A DNA stretch of 64,000 nt, from positions 31,550,001-31,614,000 of the forward strand of contig NW_027478158.1 of assembly GCF_051020975.1 (NCBI RefSeq), in the 5' to 3' direction. Positions 60,593 through 64,000 of the stretch are shown one piece after another (within the stretch, counting starts at the first letter, position 1; the number at the start of each line of letters is the position of its first letter). The notes beneath the pieces were generated by a model that worked only from the letters and a program-made list of their open reading frames with translations, did not search any database and had not been told where the DNA came from. Made by a program: the position numbers and the translations under genes. Source of the DNA: Osmia lignaria lignaria (lineage: Eukaryota > Arthropoda > Insecta > Hymenoptera > Megachilidae).

Positions 60593-62316
60593 TCAGATGC
60601 GTAGTTCTCGAGATATACCAAGATATTTAAAAGTTCCGAAGCCGCACCAACATAATAGAGATACAGAAACACCGTGGCCCCTTTCTTTGAGATAACTCTG
60701 CACTATTGCGAGCTGCAAATGCCACTTCCAGCTTATCTGTGCAGAAGAAGAACAACAAGAAGAAGAAATATCTCGAAATATGTCCGTCAGGCCCCTTCCC
60801 TTGAGATAAATCTGCAAATATCTCGGAAACGAAGCGAGCTATGGCAAAATGTTAAGAGACCTTTTTTGTAGAGAATTAAGTTTTCCACTTTTTATGATCC
60901 ATGATATTTTTTGATCAGATGAGTAGTTCTCGATATATATCAAGATATTTAAAAGTTCCGAAGCTGCACCAACATAATAGAGATACAGAAACACCGTGGC
61001 CCCTTTCTTTGAGGTAACTCTGCACTATTGCGAGCTGCAAATGCCACTTGCAGCTTAGCTGTGCAGAAGAAGAACAACAAGAAGAAGAAATATCTCGAAA
61101 TATGTCCGTCAGGCCCCTTCCCTTGAGATAAATCTGCAAATATCTCGGAAACGAAGCGAGCTATGGCAAAATGTTAAGAGACCTTTTTTGTAGAGAATTA
61201 AGTTTCCTACTTTTTATGTTGTATGATATTTTTTGATCAGATGCGTAGTTCTCGAGATATATCAAGATATTTAAAAGTTCCGAAGCCGCACCAACATAAT
61301 AGAGATACAGAAACACCGTGGCCCCTTTCTTTGAGATAACTCTGCACTATTGCGAGCTGCAAATGCCACTTCCAGCTTAGCTGTGCAGAAGAAGAACAAC
61401 AAGAAGAAGAAATATCTCGAAATATGTCCGTCAGGCACCTTCCCTTGAGATAAATCTGCAAATATCTCGGAAACGAAGCGAGCTAAGGCAAAATGTTAAG
61501 AGACCTTTTTTGTGGAGAATTAAGTTTCCTACTTTTTATGTTGTATGATATTTTTTGATCAGATGCGTAGTTCTCGAGATATACCAAGATATTTAAAAGT
61601 TCCGAAGCCGCACCAACATAATAGAGATACAGAAACACCGTGGCCCCTTTCTTTGAGATAACTCTGCACTATTGCGAGCTGCAAATGCCACTTCCAGCTT
61701 AGCTGTGCAGAAGAAGAACAACAAGAAGAAGAAATATCTCGAAATATGTCCGTCAGGCCCCTTCCCTTGAGATAACTCTGCACTATTGCGAGCTGCAAAT
61801 GCCACTTCCAGCTTAGCTGTGCAGAAGAAGAACAACAAGAAGAAGAAATATCTCGAAATATGTCCGTCAGGCCCCTTCCCTTGAGATGTATCTGCAAATA
61901 TCTCGGAAACGAAGCGAGCTATGGCAAAATGTTAAGAGACCTTTTTTGTAGAGAATTATGTTTCCTACAATTTATGTTCTATGATATTTTTTGATCAGAA
62001 GCGTAGTTTTCCAGATATATCGAGATATTTAAAAGTTCCGAAGCCGCACCAACATAATAGAGATACAGAAGCACCGTGGCCCCTTTCTTTGAGATAACTC
62101 TGCACTAGTGCGAGCCGCAAATGCCACTTCCAGCTTAGCTGTGCAGAAGAAGAACAACAAGAAGAAGAAATATCTCGAAATATGTCCGTCAGGCCCCTTC
62201 CCTTGAGATAAATCTGCAAATATCTCGGAAACGAAGCGCGCTATGGCAAAATGTTAAGAGACCTTTTTTGTAGCGAATTAAGTTTCCTACTTTTTATGTT
62301 CTAGGATATTTTTCGA
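60593..62316. repeat. Domain E HOR copy 2, two units deleted (1724 bp)
   Basis: There are five units: 60593, 60915, 61237, 61559 (436 bp) and 61995. Compared with copy 1 it lacks 644 bp. Its long unit joins the beginning of the 59191 type to the end of the 59949 type (GAGATGTATC, TACAATTT), and the next unit is then of the 60271 type. This is a simple internal deletion by exchange between units two apart. Confidence 0.92.
61559..61994. repeat. 436-bp long unit with internal 114-bp duplication, copy 2
   Basis: It has the same 114-bp duplication (61653-61766 and 61767-61880) with the same joint as the copy at 59191. It ends in GAGATGTATC and TACAATTT, taken from the 59949-type unit, and is therefore a duplication carrier that later recombined. 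Confidence 0.96.
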
Positions 62317-63282
62317 TCAGATGCGTAGTTCTCGAGATATACCAAGATATTTAAAAGTTCCGAAGCCGCACCAACATAATAGAGATACAGAAACACCGTG
62401 GCCCCTTTCTTTGAGATAACTCTGCACTATTGCGAGCTGCAAATGCCACTTCCAGCTTATCTGTGCAGAAGAAGAACAACAAGAAGAAGAAATATCTCGA
62501 AATATGTCCGTCAGGCCCCTTCCCTTGAGATAAATCTGCAAATATCTCGGAAACGAAGCGAGCTATGGCAAAATGTTAAGAGACCTTTTTTGTAGAGAAT
62601 TAAGTTTTCCACTTTTTATGATCCATGATATTTTTTGATCAGATGAGTAGTTCTCGATATATATCAAGATATTTAAAAGTTCCGAAGCTGCACCAACATA
62701 ATAGAGATACAGAAACACCGTGGCCCCTTTCTTTGAGGTAACTCTGCACTATTGCGAGCTGCAAATGCCACTTGCAGCTTAGCTGTGCAGAAGAAGAACA
62801 ACAAGAAGAAGAAATATCTCGAAATATGTCCGTCAGGCCCCTTCCCTTGAGATAAATCTGCAAATATCTCGGAAACGAAGCGAGCTATGGCAAAATGTTA
62901 AGAGACCTTTTTTGTAGAGAATTAAGTTTCCTACTTTTTATGTTGTATGATATTTTTTGATCAGATGCGTAGTTCTCGAGATATATCAAGATATTTAAAA
63001 GTTCCGAAGCCGCACCAACATAATAGAGATACAGAAACACCGTGGCCCCTTTCTTTGAGATAACTCTGCACTATTGCGAGCTGCAAATGCCACTTCCAGC
63101 TTAGCTGTGCAGAAGAAGAACAACAAGAAGAAGAAATATCTCGAAATATGTCCGTCAGGCACCTTCCCTTGAGATAAATCTGCAAATATCTCGGAAACGA
63201 AGCGAGCTAAGGCAAAATGATAAGAGACCTTTTTTGTGGAGAATTAAGTTTCCTACTTTTTATGTTGTATGATATTTTTTGA

Positions 63283-63718
63283 TCAGATGCGTAGTTCTCG
63301 AGATATACCAAGATATTTAAAAGTTCCGAAGCCGCACCAACATAATAGAGATACAGAAACACCGTGGCCCCTTTCTTTGAGATAACTCTGCACTATTGCG
63401 AGCTGCAAATGCCACTTCCAGCTTAGCTGTGCAGAAGAAGAACAACAAGAAGAAGAAATATCTCGAAATATGTCCGTCAGGCCCCTTCCCTTGAGATAAC
63501 TCTGCACTATTGCGAGCTGCAAATGCCACTTCCAGCTTAGCTGTGCAGAAGAAGAACAACAAGAAGAAGAAATATCTCGAAATATGTCCGTCAGGCCCCT
63601 TCCCATGAGATAAATCTGCAAATATCTCGGAAACGAAGCGAGCTATGGCAAAATGTTAAGAGACCTTTTTTGTAGAGAATTAAGTTTCCTACTTTTTATG
63701 TTCTATGATATTTTTTGA
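63283..63718. repeat. 436-bp long unit with internal 114-bp duplication, copy 3
   Basis: It has the same duplication (63377-63490 and 63491-63604) and the same CCCATGAG ending as copy 1. It lies 4092 bp from copy 1, the sum of the two HOR periods 2368 and 1724. All three long units thus go back to one event spread by HOR amplification. Confidence 0.96.
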
Positions 63719-64000
63719 TCAGAAGCGTAGTTTTCGAGATATATCGAGATATTTAAAAGTTCCGAAGCCGCACCAACATAATAGAGATACAGAAACACCG
63801 TGGCCCCTTTCTTTGAGATAACTCTGCACTAGTGCGAGCCGCAAATGCCACTTCCAGCTTAGCTGTGCAGAAGAAGAACAACAAGAAGAAGAAATATCTC
63901 GAAATATGTCCGTCAGGCACCTTCCCTTGAGATAAATCTGCAAATATCTCGGAAACGAAGCGAGCTAAGGCAAAATGTTAAGAGACCTTTTTTGTGGAGA
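63719..64000. repeat. Partial satellite unit at right edge
   Basis: These are the first 282 bases of an AAGCGTAG-type unit that matches 59627 (TAGTGCGAGCCGC, CAGGCACC, GCTAAGGC, TTGTGGAG). The array runs on beyond the window. Confidence 0.95.

Larger units (their letters stand above)
1..64000. repeat. 322-bp satellite DNA array, whole window
   Basis: The same 322-bp sequence recurs head to tail from the first to the last base. Taking each unit as starting at the TCAG that precedes ATGCGTAG (or AAGCGTAG), there are 196 complete units between 272 and 63718. Only a few units differ from 322 bp: losses of 1 bp (units at 3492, 17334, 27307, 28594, 29559, 37618), 3 bp (4457) and 8 bp (17977), a net gain of 10 bp (33100), and gains of 114 bp (59191, 61559, 63283). 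No unit is inverted and no foreign sequence is inserted. I see no gene, RNA gene or mobile element, and neither array edge lies in the window. This organisation is typical of eukaryotic heterochromatic satellite DNA. The family name and host are unknown to me. Confidence 0.98.
62317..64000. repeat. Domain E HOR copy 3, cut by the window edge
   Basis: Units 62317, 62639, 62961, 63283 (436 bp) and the start of 63719 are present. The long unit ends like that of copy 1 (CCCATGAGATAAATC, TACTTTTT), and unit 63719 matches 59627, so this copy has the undeleted order of copy 1. It differs from copy 2 only at a handful of positions over the shared units (for example TTTTTCGATCAG at its start and AATGATAAG near 63219). 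Confidence 0.9.

Noticed and set aside
272..63943. The many open frames of 62-112 codons on both strands as genes
   Set aside because: They are the same frame read from each satellite unit. 322 is not a multiple of 3, so frames stop at each unit border. Frames on the other strand and in other phases are equally repetitive. The 112-codon versions exist only because of the 114-bp internal duplication (114 = 3 x 38). No start context, splice signal or known domain is visible.
1..64000. CRISPR array
   Set aside because: The repetition is regular, but there are no short repeats separated by unique spacers. The whole 322 bp is repeated, and there are no cas-like genes.
1..64000. Transposon terminal repeats or target-site duplications
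   Set aside because: The internal dyad lies in the middle of every unit and not at its ends. There are no terminal inverted repeats, no LTR pair, no transposase and no flanking unique DNA.
1..64000. Bacterial or plasmid origin of the sequence
   Set aside because: 64 kb of near-identical 322-bp tandem repeats without any gene is not known from bacteria and fits eukaryotic satellite DNA.

Overview
The whole 64 kb window is one uninterrupted head-to-tail satellite DNA array. The basic unit is 322 bp and about 39% GC (125 of 322 bases in the unit at 4776-5097). Counting from the phase TCAG-ATGCG, there are 196 complete units from 272 to 63718, plus 271 bp of a unit at the left edge and 282 bp at the right edge. 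All units have the same orientation. I found no unique DNA, no recognisable gene, no RNA gene, no transposon and no array end. This is eukaryotic heterochromatin, pericentromeric, centromeric or subtelomeric. The unit length, AT richness and organisation fit an insect or other invertebrate best, but that is a weak inference, because I do not recognise the monomer as a named family.

The interest is in the higher-order structure. Diagnostic substitutions divide the array into successive domains, each with its own higher-order repeat (HOR). (A) 1 to about 20.2 kb: a mixed domain with a 966-bp trimer duplication (1882-3812), a 1.07-kb block repeated 16 units away (4457-5530 and 9606-10682), and a 7-unit tandem duplication (11860-14113 and 14114-16367) nested in a 17-unit, 5474-bp periodicity that breaks at an 8-bp deletion at 18010/18011. 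(B) About 20.2-36.7 kb: a divergent 9-unit HOR of 2898 bp, marked by a BamHI site and by GCACAACAAGAACAAG variants. It has full copies at 23121-26018 and 31168-34075 and shortened copies elsewhere, and an 11-unit segment (27307-30845) with its own 4-unit duplication interrupts it. (C) About 37-47.3 kb: an HOR marked by an XbaI site, present as 6-, 5- and 7-unit versions followed by 2-unit repeats. (D) 47.6-58.9 kb: five 2254-bp, 7-unit copies. The first four alternate between two versions, so the larger unit is a 14-mer of 4508 bp. (E) 58.3 kb to the right edge: an HOR containing a 436-bp long unit made by an internal 114-bp duplication, present three times.

Several units are chimeras that record unequal exchange between misaligned HORs. 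The crossover can often be bracketed to a tract holding the motif AAATATCTCG, in one case to 13 bp. The unit also contains a conserved imperfect dyad of 49 bp whose single inner mismatch is repaired in two different ways in different subfamilies. A 74-codon open frame on the minus strand recurs in most units, but I do not consider it a gene. There is no operon or pathway to describe.
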